DNA from: Clostridia bacterium
Lineage (GTDB): Bacteria > Bacillota > Clostridia > Oscillospirales > RGIG7773
Length of the DNA stretch: 9,713 nt
Direction of reading: 5' to 3'
Assembly: GCA_017554835.1 (NCBI GenBank)
Contig: JAFZHO010000026.1
Location: 1 to 9,713, forward strand
Shown one piece after another: positions 1-7,013 of this stretch. The notes beneath the pieces were generated by a model, which was not told where the DNA came from, searched no databases, and saw nothing but the letters and a program-made list of their open reading frames with translations. A program made the position numbers and the translations under genes. Numbering within the stretch: position 1 is the stretch's first letter; every line of letters starts with the position of its first letter.

Positions 1-743
1 CTTTTTCCGATAATTATTCCCTTATGGGAATCTTTTTCGCAGCAGATAACGACTCCGATTTCAAGAATATCTTTATCTTGCCTTTGCTCCATTTTTTCAA
101 CCTCTACAGCAATTCCGTGGGGAACCTCTTTATCAAGAAGGCGAAGCAGTTTTTCTCTCACTATTTCGCAAATCATAAAACTATCGGAAACGTCGCATAC
201 GGTATCCTCAGAGAAGAATAACGGTCCTTTGATAAGATATTTCTCAACGCAGGAAAGAAGAACGTCAATTCCTTTTCCCTTATCTGCCGAAAGAGGCACA
301 ACGTCAGAAAACTCAAAACGCTCTGAGAAGATGCGTATTGTTTCTCCTATATCCTCGGGAGTATAAACGTCGATTTTATTTATAACGAGAATAAGCGGCA
401 TTTTTGATTTTTCAAATTTAGAAATAAGTTCTTCTTCCGATGGAGAAATTTTTCTTGCCGCTTCCGTCACAAGTATTCCGCAGTCGATATCTTCCATAGC
501 ATCAACCACGGTTCTCATCATAAAATCACCAAGACGGTCTTTCGGTTTGAAATGGCCGGGAGTATCAACGAATACCATCTGGCTTTCTTCTGAATTATAT
601 ATGCCTAAAATTCTGTTTCTCGTTGTCTGCGGTTTTGAAGAAACGATGGCAACCTTTTTCCCTAAAATAGCATTGAGAAGAGTTGATTTTCCAACGTTTG
701 GTCTTCCAAGAATTGCGATAAATCCTGTATTTTTTTCTATCAT
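1..743 (-). CDS. era: GTPase Era, ribosome assembly factor (3' end outside window)
   Basis: Era is a GTPase that binds 16S rRNA and acts in 30S subunit maturation. Here 247 of the usual roughly 300 residues are present. Seen: the G1/P-loop GRPNVGKS at residues 13-20, the switch region with PQTTRNRI at 38-45, G3 DTPG at 60-63, and G4 NKID at 122-125. After the G domain comes a KH-domain start (GIAVEVE) and, at the very window edge, GIIIGK, which is the beginning of the KH RNA-binding loop. Only the end of the KH domain is missing. The ATG at 743 is preceded by GAAAGG 10 bases upstream, overlapping the dgkA stop codon, so the gene is probably translated in series with dgkA. It is the last visible gene of the yqfC-to-era operon. 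In B. subtilis cdd separates dgkA and era; here nothing does. Confidence 0.97.
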   Translation of the reverse strand, partial: MIEKNTGFIAILGRPNVGKSTLLNAILGKKVAIVSSKPQTTRNRILGIYNSEESQMVFVDTPGHFKPKDRLGDFMMRTVVDAMEDIDCGILVTEAARKISPSEEELISKFEKSKMPLILVINKIDVYTPEDIGETIRIFSERFEFSDVVPLSADKGKGIDVLLSCVEKYLIKGPLFFSEDTVCDVSDSFMICEIVREKLLRLLDKEVPHGIAVEVEKMEQRQDKDILEIGVVICCEKDSHKGIIIGK

Positions 744-758
744 TTTATAATAACCTTT

Positions 759-1208
759 CTATTTTTTTCTGCCTTTAATATAAAGCACTGCAGGTATAAT
801 CGATACTATAAAAAGAATAAATATCAATGGCTTGTCCAAAAAGAAATTAAATATTTCCCTGAATTTTTCTATATCAAAAAATAAAATTATCCCCATAATA
901 ACGGCGCCGAGAGAAGCTAAAAAAACTGCTCCTGCGGCAACGTCCTTGGCATTTTTTGCAAGCATATTATAGGACTGACTTTCAAGGTCGATGGCATATT
1001 CCACCGCGGTATTTACCATCTCTGCAAACATAACGAGAATAATAGTTATAAAAAGAATGGCATATTCGATTTTTGTTAAATCATAAAAAAGAGAAAATAG
1101 CAAAATATAAAAGGTTGCAACGGTATGTATTCTGAAATTTCTTTCTCCTTTTATGCATATTTTTATGCCGTTTATGGCGAATAAAAAGCTTTTAAGTAAG
1201 GATTTCAT
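759..1208 (-). CDS. dgkA: Undecaprenol/diacylglycerol kinase family membrane protein
   Basis: This is a small integral-membrane lipid kinase. In Gram-positive bacteria this family mainly phosphorylates undecaprenol, feeding the lipid carrier for peptidoglycan. Using the ATG at 1208 (149 aa) I see ERNFRIH at residues 22-28, the signature EMVNTAVE at 63-70 (with the two family glutamates), and AKNAKDVAAGAV at 84-95. Hydrophobic segments lie near 31-48, 53-65, 93-112 and 128-146. The last one is an extra C-terminal helix relative to the roughly 120-residue B. subtilis protein. A GTG nine bases earlier (1217) is in frame, but AGGA (1219-1222) sits only 1 nt from it and 10 nt from the ATG, so ATG is preferred. 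The gene starts just after the ybeY stop and ends 15 bp before era. Confidence 0.92.
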   Translation of the reverse strand: MKSLLKSFLFAINGIKICIKGERNFRIHTVATFYILLFSLFYDLTKIEYAILFITIILVMFAEMVNTAVEYAIDLESQSYNMLAKNAKDVAAGAVFLASLGAVIMGIILFFDIEKFREIFNFFLDKPLIFILFIVSIIPAVLYIKGRKK

Positions 1209-1220
1209 ATTTTTCACGTC

Positions 1221-1694
1221 CTATCTCGTAATGCCCATTTTTTCTAAGATTTCGTTCTGCTTTGAAAACATTATCTCTTCATCCTCAGAAGATTTTTCGT
1301 GGTCGTAAAAAAGAAGATGAAGCATAGAATGAACAGTGAGAAATGCCATTTCCCTCTCAAAAGAATGATTATATCCCTCTGCCTGCTCCAATGCTCTTTC
1401 GACGGAAATAACTATATCACCAAGAATAACGCAGTTATTCTCGGGGTTTATTTCAAATTCCTCTCCCTCTTCGTTTATTGGGAAGGATAAAACGTCAGTT
1501 GCTCTATCAATATTTCGAAATTCTGCGTTTAATTCTTTTATTTCTTCGTTATCGCAAAAGGTAACGGAAATTTCGCAATCCTCTCCGAAATCTTCGTATA
1601 TAAGAACTTCATCGCAGCATTTTTTTATAAGCGAGATTATATTTTCGTCTATATTTATTTTTTCTTGTCTGTTTTCGAAAAATATTTCATTCAT
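1221..1694 (-). CDS. ybeY: Endoribonuclease YbeY (rRNA maturation factor)
   Basis: YbeY is a single-domain zinc metalloprotein needed for 16S rRNA 3'-end processing and ribosome quality control. At 157 aa it has the usual length. The metal site is visible as H122-x3-H126-x5-H132 in HSMLHLLFYDH. The upstream conserved block around residues 55-72 (LNAEFR, then TDVLSFP) and LGDIVIS at 91-97 are typical of the family. The usual motif is H-G-x-L-H-L-x-G-Y-D-H; here both glycines are replaced (S123, F129), while all three histidines remain. The ATG directly abuts the phoH TAA (TAAATG, no gap), and GGCGG lies about 11 nt upstream, so translation is probably coupled to phoH. The phoH-ybeY pairing is conserved across bacteria. 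Confidence 0.95.
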   Translation of the reverse strand: MNEIFFENRQEKINIDENIISLIKKCCDEVLIYEDFGEDCEISVTFCDNEEIKELNAEFRNIDRATDVLSFPINEEGEEFEINPENNCVILGDIVISVERALEQAEGYNHSFEREMAFLTVHSMLHLLFYDHEKSSEDEEIMFSKQNEILEKMGITR

Positions 1695-2669
1695 TTATCT
1701 TTTTTCCGCCTTTTTATTCTTTAAATTATCATAACGTTCGTAGGCCTTTATAATCTCCTGAACAAGTGGATGACGAACAACGTCCTTCTCGCTGAATTTC
1801 GTTATAGAAATTCCCTCAATATCACGAAGCACCTTCATAGCTTCAACAAGGCCGCTTCTCTTTCCATCGGGAAGGTCTATCTGAGTGACGTCCCCCGTAA
1901 TGACTGCTTTTGAGTTAAAGCCGATTCTTGTTAAAAACATTTTCATCTGCTCGGGAGTGGTATTTTGCGCCTCGTCAAGAATAATAAAGGAATCATCAAG
2001 AGTTCTTCCCCTCATATATGCAAGTGGTGCAACCTCAATATTGCCTTTTTCCACTTGTTTCTGATAATTTTCTATTCCAAGCATTTCATAAAGAGCATCA
2101 TAAAGAGGTCTCAAATAAGGGTCTACCTTGCTTTGAAGATCACCGGGCAAAAATCCAAGCTTTTCTCCCGCTTCAACTGCAGGACGGGTAAGGATAATTC
2201 TGTTTACTTCTTTATTTTTGAACGCTTTAACGGCAAGGGCAACTGCAAGATAGGTTTTTCCTGTTCCGGCAGGGCCAACTCCAAGAACTACGGTATTTTT
2301 GGTTATTGCCTTTACGTAATTTTTCTGACCGAGGGTTTTGGGTTTAACGAGGCGACCTTTAGTGCTTATTAAAATTCCGTCCCCCTGCAAATCAGTTGCG
2401 ATATTCTCTTTTCCCTCGTCTACCATTGATATTACGTAGTTAACCTTTATCTCATCGATTTCTTCGCCGCTTTTGCAAAAAGCAATCAAACTCTCAATAA
2501 CTTTCTGACATTTATCAACGTTATCATCAAAGCCCGTAATTTTTATATCAGTTCCGCGATATATAATTTTTACGCCAAGCTTATTTTCGATAATTTTCAA
2601 ATTAGAATCAAGGTTACCGAAAATTATGCTCACTTCGTCGATTGTTTTTGCCGTTATTGTTCTCTCCAT
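1695..2669 (-). CDS. phoH: PhoH-like ATPase (YbeZ/PhoL family)
   Basis: A 324-residue P-loop NTPase of the PhoH family, which in many bacteria is encoded next to ybeY and is thought to act as an RNA-associated ATPase/helicase. Domains: residues 1-65 look like the KH-like N-terminal region of this family; the ATPase core follows. Walker A is GPAGTGKT at 132-139, Walker B with the family signature FIILDEAQN is at 228-236, and TGDVTQIDLP is at 258-267. The C-terminus is lysine-rich. Start: ATG with AGAGG eight bases upstream, 3 bp after the yqfD stop. In B. subtilis yqfF (a large HD-domain membrane protein) lies between phoH and ybeY; here phoH runs directly into ybeY. The symbol is by family; orthology to E. 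coli YbeZ is the safer reading. Confidence 0.95.
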   Translation of the reverse strand: MERTITAKTIDEVSIIFGNLDSNLKIIENKLGVKIIYRGTDIKITGFDDNVDKCQKVIESLIAFCKSGEEIDEIKVNYVISMVDEGKENIATDLQGDGILISTKGRLVKPKTLGQKNYVKAITKNTVVLGVGPAGTGKTYLAVALAVKAFKNKEVNRIILTRPAVEAGEKLGFLPGDLQSKVDPYLRPLYDALYEMLGIENYQKQVEKGNIEVAPLAYMRGRTLDDSFIILDEAQNTTPEQMKMFLTRIGFNSKAVITGDVTQIDLPDGKRSGLVEAMKVLRDIEGISITKFSEKDVVRHPLVQEIIKAYERYDNLKNKKAEKR

Positions 2670-2672
2670 TAT

Positions 2673-3848
2673 TTATACCTCTATTTCTTTTTCCATACCT
2701 ATTTCTTCGATTATGGAATACTCTGCGACTATATAATAATTTGCTTCATCTTCGTTTTTTATTATTTCTTTTTCTTCAACTTCCATACCCGAAAGCATCT
2801 CTTTTTCATATTCTACTACTTTTTGCTCTGCAATTTCAAGTGCTGTTTCAGGAGTATTATATTTTTCGAGAAGATAAATTTCCTTATAGCTTTTTTTAAC
2901 TATCCCAAAAGGAAGGGAAAAATCCCCGAAAATACTGATATTTTTCTGCTCCTCTTTGAAATCATATTCAGAAAAAGGAACTTCCTCGTTAAAATAAAAT
3001 CTCAACCTAAATCCGAAAATTTTCAGAAGATATTTATTTTTTTCTTTTCCCGTTTCTATTCTTTCAAAATATTTTTTTGGAATTTCGCAGGAAAAGCGCC
3101 GATAAGTTCTCGCTTTTATTTCTCCAATGCTATGAACGGTTCTGATTCCTTCTCGTCCCTGAATCATTCCCGAAATAAGAGTCTGCCCTGCGACTACGCT
3201 ATCTCCCCTTTTGACGAGATTTTCTCCTTCGTAGCCCCTTATATCAAGTATATATCCATCTCTTAATGCTATTATATCACAAGGTTTGTCTTTTGGCACT
3301 ATTTTGGGCTTATTTATTCTTTCTTTTACTTCTACGGTGATTTTCGTTCCCTTTATATTAATATTAACAAAGGACATTACCTTGCTTTTTAAAATAACGT
3401 TTTCTTTTAATTCGTTTAAATCTATATTTTTTATGTAGGTTCCGACTTTAACGTTTTCGCTTTCTAAAATTCTTAAAACCTTTTCGGTGGAAAGCTCTTC
3501 ATTTCCAAAAACCTCAATATCCCAGACAAACTGCGACATAAGAAATATCATCCCGAAAAAAAGAATAACCCCCGCAAAAAGACCGTATTTAAACCTATAT
3601 CTTTTTATATTTGAGATTACTCCTTTTTCTTTGAAGGATAAAAGCTCGGACTGACTTTTTTTGATTATTAAATCTATTTTAGAAAAATCCTTTTTAAGTA
3701 TTTTGCAGGAAAGCCCTTCTCCTTTTCTTTTAAGGTCAAAACACATAATATTTTCTTTTGCGCAAAGGTTTATAAACCTTTCGGGAAAAACTCCTCGGAT
3801 TTCAAGTTTTACGTATCCCATTATATAATAAATAATTCTACCAAACAA
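2673..3848 (-). CDS. yqfD: Sporulation protein YqfD
   Basis: A single-pass membrane protein of the YqfD sporulation family (sigma-E regulon in B. subtilis), 391 aa from the start chosen here. An N-terminal cytoplasmic region of about 85 residues is followed by one membrane helix (about 89-107). Then comes a segment (about 109-175, from IEVFGNEELS to KITVEVKER) that resembles an FtsQ-type POTRA fold; that reading is inference. A conserved extracytoplasmic domain follows, with a Glu-rich C-terminus. Start choice: the first in-frame TTG at 3872 has no ribosome site, whereas TTG at 3848 has AAAGGTGAG six bases upstream, overlapping the yqfC stop (TGA 3856-3858). An ATG at 3821 (MGYVKLEIRG) would match the usual family N-terminus but lacks a clear Shine-Dalgarno. 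It is coupled to yqfC upstream and phoH downstream. Confidence 0.88.
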   Translation of the reverse strand: MFGRIIYYIMGYVKLEIRGVFPERFINLCAKENIMCFDLKRKGEGLSCKILKKDFSKIDLIIKKSQSELLSFKEKGVISNIKRYRFKYGLFAGVILFFGMIFLMSQFVWDIEVFGNEELSTEKVLRILESENVKVGTYIKNIDLNELKENVILKSKVMSFVNINIKGTKITVEVKERINKPKIVPKDKPCDIIALRDGYILDIRGYEGENLVKRGDSVVAGQTLISGMIQGREGIRTVHSIGEIKARTYRRFSCEIPKKYFERIETGKEKNKYLLKIFGFRLRFYFNEEVPFSEYDFKEEQKNISIFGDFSLPFGIVKKSYKEIYLLEKYNTPETALEIAEQKVVEYEKEMLSGMEVEEKEIIKNEDEANYYIVAEYSIIEEIGMEKEIEV

Positions 3849-3854
3849 AAAAAT

Positions 3855-3863
3855 CTCACCTTT
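3855..3863 (-). promoter_or_regulatory. Ribosome binding site deciding the yqfD start
   Basis: AAAGGTGAG on the minus strand lies six bases before the TTG at 3848 and overlaps the yqfC stop codon. This supports a TTG start for yqfD and translational coupling between yqfC and yqfD. Confidence 0.65.
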
Positions 3864-4185
3864 CAAATTCAAGTCTTGATATTCGCCCCGTTATAACAAC
3901 GCTATTTGTTTTCAGACTTGAAAAACCTAAGTTTTCCCCATAAATTGCAATAATAAAATCTCCTTTTGAAATTTTAATTATAGTTTCCTCGTATTCCATA
4001 ATTCCGTCAATATTATCCAAAATGGCTTTTTCGTTGGAAATAAGTTCGATATGAGAAAGGTCAAAAATACTTTCTTCCGGTATTTCAAATATTTTAAAAG
4101 CATCAGCTAATTTTCCGTCATCTCTTGGTTCAAAAATCCTTTTTTTCATTTTTGCAAGGTCTTTTTTGTCCGGATGGTTTTTCAT
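3856..4185 (-). CDS. yqfC: Sporulation protein YqfC (YabP/YqfC family)
   Basis: A small soluble-looking protein of the YabP/YqfC family, 109 aa. In the family it is produced in the mother cell during sporulation and is encoded with yqfD. Seen in the sequence: a basic N-terminus, then the family pattern of short beta strands (IPEESIFDLSHIELISN, an ILDNIDGIMEYEE strand pair, then VVITGRISRLEFE at the end). No membrane segment. A longer reading from GTG at 4215 is possible, but the ATG at 4185 has a textbook AAGGAG seven bases upstream and is clearly the real start. It is the first gene of the minus-strand operon and overlaps the yqfD ribosome site. A weak sigma-E-like promoter is proposed upstream. 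Identification rests on family pattern plus the diagnostic neighbours yqfD and phoH. Confidence 0.88.
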   Translation of the reverse strand: MKNHPDKKDLAKMKKRIFEPRDDGKLADAFKIFEIPEESIFDLSHIELISNEKAILDNIDGIMEYEETIIKISKGDFIIAIYGENLGFSSLKTNSVVITGRISRLEFER

Positions 4186-4192
4186 TTTATCA

Positions 4193-4198
4193 CTCCTT
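4193..4198 (-). promoter_or_regulatory. Ribosome binding site deciding the yqfC start
   Basis: AAGGAG on the minus strand, seven bases before ATG 4185. It rules against the in-frame GTG at 4215, which would lie upstream of this site. Confidence 0.8.
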
Positions 4199-4204
4199 AT
4201 AAAA

Positions 4205-4233
4205 AATCTATGCACTCTCTTTTTATAAAATAC
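4205..4233 (-). promoter_or_regulatory. Candidate sigma-E-type promoter for the yqfC operon
   Basis: On the minus strand GTATTTT (4233-4227) and CATAGATT (4212-4205) are 14 bases apart. By eye this is 5 of 7 and 7 of 8 matches to the Bacillus sigma-E pattern (KMATATT, 14, CATACAHT). The known sigma-E dependence of yqfC in B. subtilis makes this plausible. Against it, the implied transcript would start almost at the Shine-Dalgarno, and the region is so AT-rich that chance matches are easy. Confidence 0.3.
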
Positions 4234-4293
4234 AAAAGTTAATAATATTTATTTTTTTGAATATATATTTATAAAAACTTTCAGGATAAAAAT

Positions 4294-5280
4294 ATGAAAA
4301 AACAAAATTCATCAGGAATAATTATTGATATAATTTTATGGACAATGCTCTCTTTCTTTGCGCTTTTCGTTTTGAAAAACCCCAAAATAGCAGCGACAGG
4401 CGTTACCGACGGACTTTTTGTTTGTGTAAATCAGCTTATACCTTCTATTTTTCCTTTTATGGTATTTTCTAATTTTATAATCAAGACAAATCTTCATAAA
4501 AAAATAGGCAAATGTTTTTCTAAACCCTTTGAAAAGTTTCTTAAAATCGGCGAAAACTCAGTTGGAATTGTTTTTTTATCTTTTCTATCGGGATTTCCCT
4601 CAGGGGCTCTTATGACAAACGAATTATATAAACGAAATCAATGCACAAAAAACGAAGCCGAACGGCTTATGGGATTTTGCAATAATGCAAGTCCCGCCTT
4701 TTGTATTGCCGTTTTGGGAGATAAAATATTTCATAATCCCTTTATGGGTTTTTTGGTTTATATTTGTCATGTTTTTAGTGCGTTTATTTCAGGGTTTATT
4801 ATTTCAAGAAATTCTGAAAATAATTTCCTTACCCATAAAAAGGATACAACCGATAAAAAAATCTCCACTATTTCCGCCTTTGTTAAATCTATTACCCAAA
4901 GCGCCGTTTCAAACTTTTATATCTGCTCGTTTGTGACCTTCTTTTATGCTTTTTTGAATATGGTTGATTATCTTTCTCTCGTTTCTTATCTTAATAGATT
5001 TTTATCCTTTTCCCCTCAGGTTCAAAACTGCGTAAACAGCGTGATTTTCGGACTTATAGAAATAACAAACGGAATAAATATGCTAAAATCCCTCTCCCCT
5101 TTATCTTTGGCAGTTTCGGGGCTTATACTTTCTTTTTCAGGGTTTTGTATACTGTGTCAATGTTCTAATTACGCCTATGATTCAAATCTTTCTATGAAAT
5201 ACTATTTAAAAACAAAACTTTTGCAGTCTGTAATCTCTTTTATTCTCTGCTTTATTATGGGAGTGATTTTTTTATCTTGA
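4294..5280 (+). CDS. ylbJ: YlbJ-like sporulation integral membrane protein
   Basis: A polytopic membrane protein, 328 aa, with about eight hydrophobic segments in two halves. It matches the nucleoside-recognition/gate family that includes the sporulation protein YlbJ. The N-terminal half carries LSGFPSGALMTNELY (98-112) and, after EAERLM, FCNNASPAF (128-136). The second half carries GLIEITNG (253-260) and GLILSFSGFCILCQ (276-289). These are the paired re-entrant-loop-like motifs of the family. B. subtilis YlbJ is roughly 400 aa, so this version is shorter, mostly in the linker around 172-195, which is Lys/Asp/Thr-rich. ATG has AGGA seven bases upstream. It is divergent from yqfC across 108 bp of AT-rich DNA, consistent with sporulation control of both, but no clear promoter is visible. 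Family membership is fairly sure; the exact name less so. Confidence 0.75.
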   Translation: MKKQNSSGIIIDIILWTMLSFFALFVLKNPKIAATGVTDGLFVCVNQLIPSIFPFMVFSNFIIKTNLHKKIGKCFSKPFEKFLKIGENSVGIVFLSFLSGFPSGALMTNELYKRNQCTKNEAERLMGFCNNASPAFCIAVLGDKIFHNPFMGFLVYICHVFSAFISGFIISRNSENNFLTHKKDTTDKKISTISAFVKSITQSAVSNFYICSFVTFFYAFLNMVDYLSLVSYLNRFLSFSPQVQNCVNSVIFGLIEITNGINMLKSLSPLSLAVSGLILSFSGFCILCQCSNYAYDSNLSMKYYLKTKLLQSVISFILCFIMGVIFLS

Positions 5281-5305
5281 TATAAAAGTTCTTTTGTTGT
5301 ATAAT
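5277..5305 (+). promoter_or_regulatory. Sigma-A promoter for the small Cys-rich protein gene
   Basis: TTGATA (5277-5282), a 17-base spacer and TATAAT (5300-5305). The -35 overlaps the ylbJ stop codon. The predicted transcript begins near 5312, about 23 bases before the ATG at 5335, so this gene can be expressed independently of ylbJ in growing cells. Confidence 0.85.
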
Positions 5306-5334
5306 TTAATAAAAGAATTTAATCGGAGGGCATT

Positions 5335-5529
5335 ATGTTTTCAAAAGATATAGAAAAAATCTGCGCTTACTGCGAATATGGAACAAAGCTTCAAAATAAC
5401 GACGTTTTATGCGAGAAAAAAGGCATTATGCCCGAAAACGCAAAATGCCGTAAATTTCTATATGACCCAACAAAGCGTATCCCCAAAAAACGCCCTGAAA
5501 TGCCATCATTTTCAATTGAAAAAATATAG
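5335..5529 (+). CDS. Small four-cysteine protein of unknown function
   Basis: A 64-residue protein with cysteines at positions 10, 13, 26 and 38 (CAYC, then single cysteines before KKG and RKF). This spacing could bind a metal such as zinc, although that is inference. The C-terminal half carries FLYDPTKRIPKKRPEMP, a basic, proline-rich tail with the pattern F-x-YDP-x-KR-x-P that I associate with uncharacterised small proteins common in Clostridia. No signal peptide or membrane segment. GGAGGG (5325-5330) sits four bases before ATG. It has a near-consensus promoter and a strong terminator directly after the stop, so it is a self-contained single-gene unit. I do not recognise a characterised function. 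Confidence 0.8.
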   Translation: MFSKDIEKICAYCEYGTKLQNNDVLCEKKGIMPENAKCRKFLYDPTKRIPKKRPEMPSFSIEKI

Positions 5530-5530
5530 T

Positions 5531-5566
5531 AAAAATCACCCTATCTCATTGATAGGGTGATTTTTT
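5531..5566. terminator. Bidirectional intrinsic terminator
   Basis: A perfect 15-bp stem: AAAAATCACCCTATC (5531-5545) pairs with 5551-5565 around a TCATT loop, with T-runs on either strand. It ends the small Cys-rich gene on the plus strand and spoVAE on the minus strand, the two genes being convergent. Confidence 0.93.
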
Positions 5567-5921
5567 ATTCTTTATCTCCGCTTTTGAATATCAGCGTCAT
5601 AACAATTGCAAAAAATATAGCGGCGGCAATTCCGCCTGCGGTGGCAGTAAGTCCCCCTGTTAAAATTCCTAAAAAGCCATCTTTTTGAATAGCTTTTTCA
5701 ACTCCCATTGCAAGAGCATACCCGAACCCCGTCAAGGGAACCGTCGCCCCTGCACCTGCAAATTTAACGAGTGGTTTATATATTCCGATTGCCGTGAGAA
5801 TAACCCCCGAAACAACGTAGCCAACAAGAATTCTCGCAGGAGTAAGCTTTGTTTTATCGATAAAAATCTGTCCTATAGCGCATAAAATTCCTCCAACCAG
5901 AAACGCTTTTAAATAATCCAT
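5565..5921 (-). CDS. spoVAE: Stage V sporulation protein AE (SpoVAE/SpoVAEb)
   Basis: A membrane component of the SpoVA channel, which moves dipicolinic acid into the forespore and out at germination. 118 aa, about four hydrophobic segments. Seen: FLVGGILCAIGQ (7-18) and the family motif AGAGATVPLTGFGYAL (55-70), then a glycine-rich region GGLTATAGGIAAAIF. The same two motif blocks occur in SpoVAC, showing that the two are paralogues. ATG with AGGAG six bases upstream, inside the end of spoVAD; the gap to the spoVAD stop is 3 bp, so the pair is co-translated. The stop codon falls at the edge of the shared terminator. It lies last in the minus-strand spoVAD-spoVAE pair. Confidence 0.95.
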   Translation of the reverse strand: MDYLKAFLVGGILCAIGQIFIDKTKLTPARILVGYVVSGVILTAIGIYKPLVKFAGAGATVPLTGFGYALAMGVEKAIQKDGFLGILTGGLTATAGGIAAAIFFAIVMTLIFKSGDKE

Positions 5922-5924
5922 ATT

Positions 5925-6935
5925 TTACTCCTCTCTTTCAAGAACCAGAAGATGGGCTATCCCGGGAATACTCTCCCCCTGCTGCGAGCTTGTTGGACTC
6001 ATTAGTGCTCCCGTTGCCATAAAAATAACTTTTTTGAAATCCCCTCTTTGAAGTTTTGGCAGTATATAAGTGCATAAAGTTACCGCACTGCAACCACAAC
6101 CCGAAGCGCCACTTTTTATATCCTTGTCATCACTTTTATAAATAATACAACCACAGTCGTTATAATTATTTTCTAAATTATATCCTTCTGCGTTCATAAG
6201 GGTAATCAATAGTTTTTTGCCTACGCTGCCCAAATCTCCCGTGAAAATATAATCGTAATCTTTTTCCGTTGTGTTTGTGTCCTTAAAAAAATTCAAAAGA
6301 GTATCCGCCGCAGAAGGCGCCATTGCCGCCCCCATATTATTCATATCAGAGATATTATAATCCGTTATTTTTCCAAGGGCGCAACGGGAAATATATATAT
6401 CCGATTTTTCCTTGCTTATGAGAACTGCTCCGCTGCCTGTAACTGTCCATTGATTATTTTCCGTTCTCTGACTTCCGTATTCCAGAGGGAAACGAAACTG
6501 CCTTTCCGCACTGCAAAAGTGAGATGAGGTTACCCCTATACTTCTTTTTGCAAAACCGCTTTCAATAGACATGGTGGCAAGTATTAAAGAAAGCGCCATA
6601 GTGGAACAAGCCCCATAAAGCCCTGCAAAAGGAATACTAAGATTTCGAACTCCATAGCTTGAGCCAATACACTGATTAAGAAGGTCGCCTCCGAAAATAA
6701 TATCAATATCAGAGGGCGAATATCCCGATTTTTTAATAAGAGCTTTTATGGCAAGCTCCTGCATTTTGCTTTCGCTTTTTTCCCAGGTGGGTTGGTCGAA
6801 TTTATTATCCTCACTTGTTAAATCAAGAAATTGTCCCAAAGGACCTTCCATCTCTTTTTTTCCGCCCACTGCGGCATATTTATTTATATATATTTTTTTA
6901 TCCAAAGTTATGGTCTGCCCATTTCTTTTAGCCAT
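5925..6935 (-). CDS. spoVAD: Stage V sporulation protein AD (SpoVAD)
   Basis: A soluble thiolase-fold protein that binds dipicolinic acid and works with the SpoVA membrane proteins during spore DPA uptake. 336 aa, the usual length. Seen: YGACSTMALSLILA with Cys110 at the position of the thiolase-type nucleophile elbow, SSHFCSAERQFRFPLEYG (137-154), TGSGAVLIS (166-174), FTGDLGSVGK (231-240), the clustered cysteines CGC at 261-263 and GCGCS at 279-283, and MSPTSSQQGESIPGIAH near the C-terminus. ATG has GAGGA upstream. In most spore-formers spoVAD directly follows spoVAC. Here spoVAC is about 2 kb upstream, separated by opposite-strand genes and two terminators, so spoVAD-spoVAE probably need their own promoter. 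I could not identify one in 6936-7013. Confidence 0.97.
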   Translation of the reverse strand: MAKRNGQTITLDKKIYINKYAAVGGKKEMEGPLGQFLDLTSEDNKFDQPTWEKSESKMQELAIKALIKKSGYSPSDIDIIFGGDLLNQCIGSSYGVRNLSIPFAGLYGACSTMALSLILATMSIESGFAKRSIGVTSSHFCSAERQFRFPLEYGSQRTENNQWTVTGSGAVLISKEKSDIYISRCALGKITDYNISDMNNMGAAMAPSAADTLLNFFKDTNTTEKDYDYIFTGDLGSVGKKLLITLMNAEGYNLENNYNDCGCIIYKSDDKDIKSGASGCGCSAVTLCTYILPKLQRGDFKKVIFMATGALMSPTSSQQGESIPGIAHLLVLEREE

Positions 6936-7013
6936 TTATAATTCCTCGTTTTTTGTGGTGTTAAAAGTATTATTTCCCATTTTAAATAGTTTATTATTTA
7001 TTTTCATAAAACC

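Noticed and set aside
1965..2372. Plus-strand open frame of 135 codons
   Set aside because: It lies wholly inside phoH on the other strand, has no ribosome site, and its translation has no recognisable pattern; it is a shadow.
2642..3266. Plus-strand open frames opposite yqfD
   Set aside because: They are phenylalanine- and leucine-rich shadows produced by the AT-rich, Lys/Glu-rich yqfD gene; no promoter or ribosome site.
4186..4215. Longer YqfC starting at GTG 4215
   Set aside because: The strong AAGGAG site lies downstream of that codon and serves ATG 4185.
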